Positions 62,564-64,000 of a stretch of DNA of 64,000 nt are shown one piece after another. Source of the DNA: Topomyia yanbarensis (taxonomy: Eukaryota > Arthropoda > Insecta > Diptera > Culicidae); NCBI RefSeq assembly GCF_030247195.1, contig NC_080671.1, forward strand, positions 86,488,370-86,552,369, written 5' to 3'. The notes under the pieces are model-generated. The model did no database searches and was not told where the DNA came from. It saw nothing but the letters and a program-made list of their open reading frames with translations. A program made the translations under genes and the position numbers. Each line of letters starts with the position of its first letter. The stretch's first letter is position 1.

Positions 62564-63938
62564 TAATCCCGACCTGTTCTACGTGCTCGTGTATTAGTTC
62601 ACAAACTTAGAAGAGCAACTCAGATTATGATCTTTATAATTTCACGTAAATTATTGCGCAAAATTCGAAATATTATTATTGAATACAATTTTATTCCGTG
62701 AGCTGATCTATGAATTCTCGAAAACTAATCACGACCTGGTATTCGTGTTTGTGAAATGGTTCACAAAACCATAAGATACCACCAATCGATTTAATGATTC
62801 AATTCATATATTAACCATTCCTGCCTCGAGAACTAATTCCTGATTCAGATTAGTCAACAATGCTGCGATTCACTATTTTTGAAAGTGAAATAGGGCATTG
62901 CAAAAAACATTTTTATTAAGTTCTCCTCCGCCCCTTCCTTCTCCATATTGTAACATATGTCAAAGATCAAATGTCAAATTTCACATCGTTTTGACAATTT
63001 TGGATCTTCCATCGAATTTTCACTAAGGGAAAAATACATTGAATGCAATAACTTTTGAAGTGAAATTTTTTTGTTTGTTCCTATTTTTATAAAAAAAACA
63101 ATTTAGGTATTTGAATGGAAAAATGCTCGTTACTCCAAAAATTGGGAAGTGTTGGGTTTTAGGATATTATGTCTCCAACATCCCCTATATAAAATGACAT
63201 TTCCGCCCCACGATACCAACCATAAATTTTTTGCAGTTTCTCTAATGTAAAAACAATCTCAGAAATCAAACGGAACCTTTGAGACTTTAGTCAGAATACG
63301 AGAAGTTGGGGTTCCAATGCCATTTGTCATTCACTCAAAATTTTATCGCTTTCTCATGCATATATCTTAATAATTCTTAAATCGATTTTAATCAAATATA
63401 CTTTGATGAAAGTGGAAAATCCTCAGGAACAAACCGAAAGTATTCTGGGTATGGCAAAAATTCTGAAATATTAGTTTTACGACAATTAATCTGGAAACCA
63501 CATTTTTTTCAATAAATTCCCAAATACCCGAACTTCCCGCATTTTTTCTGAAATGAAACTTCTACAAATTGATACCTAAGCAGGTTTTAAAGTAGGAAAA
63601 GTGAATTGAAAAATAATTTATTATTTAAGGGAGTTGATAGATGCAATTTAATAAAAAATATGGCATCGAGACTAAATGTCAAGAAATATGTTTCTGAATT
63701 TTACCTTTATCGAATCTACTTCCATTTTGTTTCTGACAATTTTACACGTGCAACGAGGTTACTTTATGAAAGGTGATTGAAGAATAATTGCGATATATGC
63801 ATGAGAAATAGATAAAATTTTGTTTTGAGTGACAAAGAGCCTTAGAGCCCCAACTATTAGTATCATGGCTAAGGTCGCAAACAAAGATTCTGTTTGATTC
63901 CTGAGATTTTTTCTCATAAGAGAAACTGCAAAATATGA
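62564..63938. other. Non-coding AT-rich stretch
   Basis: No gene or clear repeat boundary recognised. Confidence 0.45.
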
Positions 63939-64000
63939 AGAGGAGACTGGGGCTAGTTGGCGGTGTTTTCAGTTTTCATTTTTTCCCGTTTTGATTTACG
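63939..64000 (+). repeat. Start of a TAGGGGAGACCGGGG-type repeat, cut by the window end
   Basis: GAGGAGACTGGGGCTAGTTG, then GCGGTGTTTTCAGTTTTCAT and CCGTTTTGATTTACG parallel the start of the repeat at 35881. The rest lies outside the window. Confidence 0.65.

Overview
This window looks like insect nuclear DNA, most likely from a culicine (Aedes-like) mosquito. It is AT-rich with scattered GC-richer stretches and is densely packed with repeats. The repeats include a tRNA-derived SINE resembling Feilai of Aedes, several short inverted-repeat elements (MITEs), decayed non-LTR retrotransposon pieces, two long pure (TA)n tracts and a 9-bp minisatellite. The species call is inference from the repeat repertoire and from one secreted insect-type protein; no marker gene is present. 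There are no bacterial operons, CRISPR arrays or phage genes.

One credible host protein-coding gene was found. It lies on the minus strand, with a coding exon at 43017-42127 that runs into an upstream intron. It encodes a secreted protein very rich in Trp, Lys, Glu and Val, whose Trp residues sit on an almost perfect 4-residue grid. Its first exon (start codon and signal-peptide N-terminus) is not identified and should lie above 43020.

Layout. 1-3.3 kb: non-coding, with a small foldback. 3.3-10.9 kb: a 7.6-kb nested palindrome built from one repeat family, with about 2.2-kb inverted outer arms and a second partial arm inside. 11-13.2 kb: repeated short motifs, then a decayed retrotransposon ORF1 with a PHD-like zinc finger (minus strand). 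13.2-16.7 kb: no gene seen. 16.7-20.6 kb: (TA)n, a 117-bp tandem repeat and five roughly 300-350-bp tandem units. 20.9-29.9 kb: DNA-transposon-like elements, SINE, foldbacks and AT-rich sequence. 30.8-33.1 kb: a 2.3-kb inverted-terminus element. 34-39 kb: a foldback, a 41-bp minisatellite and a second 2.3-kb palindrome of the 3.3-10.9 kb family. 39-42 kb: no gene seen. 42.1-43.0 kb: the host gene. 43-46.3 kb: its upstream/intron side, invaded by repeats. 47-51.6 kb: an island of MITEs. 53.3-55 kb: the 9-bp minisatellite. 55.8-56.3 kb: a reverse transcriptase fragment. 57-59.3 kb: nested MITEs. 60.8-61.5 kb: a GC-richer, repeat-poor block that could be regulatory. 61.5 kb: the second (TA)n. The window ends inside the start of another dispersed repeat.

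Apart from the host gene, nothing appears to encode an intact protein, so there is no genetic system of cooperating genes here. The most unusual items are the Trp-grid protein, the nested palindrome, the near-perfect palindromes at 47.3 and 48.4 kb, and the minisatellite with a homogeneous core and decayed edges.
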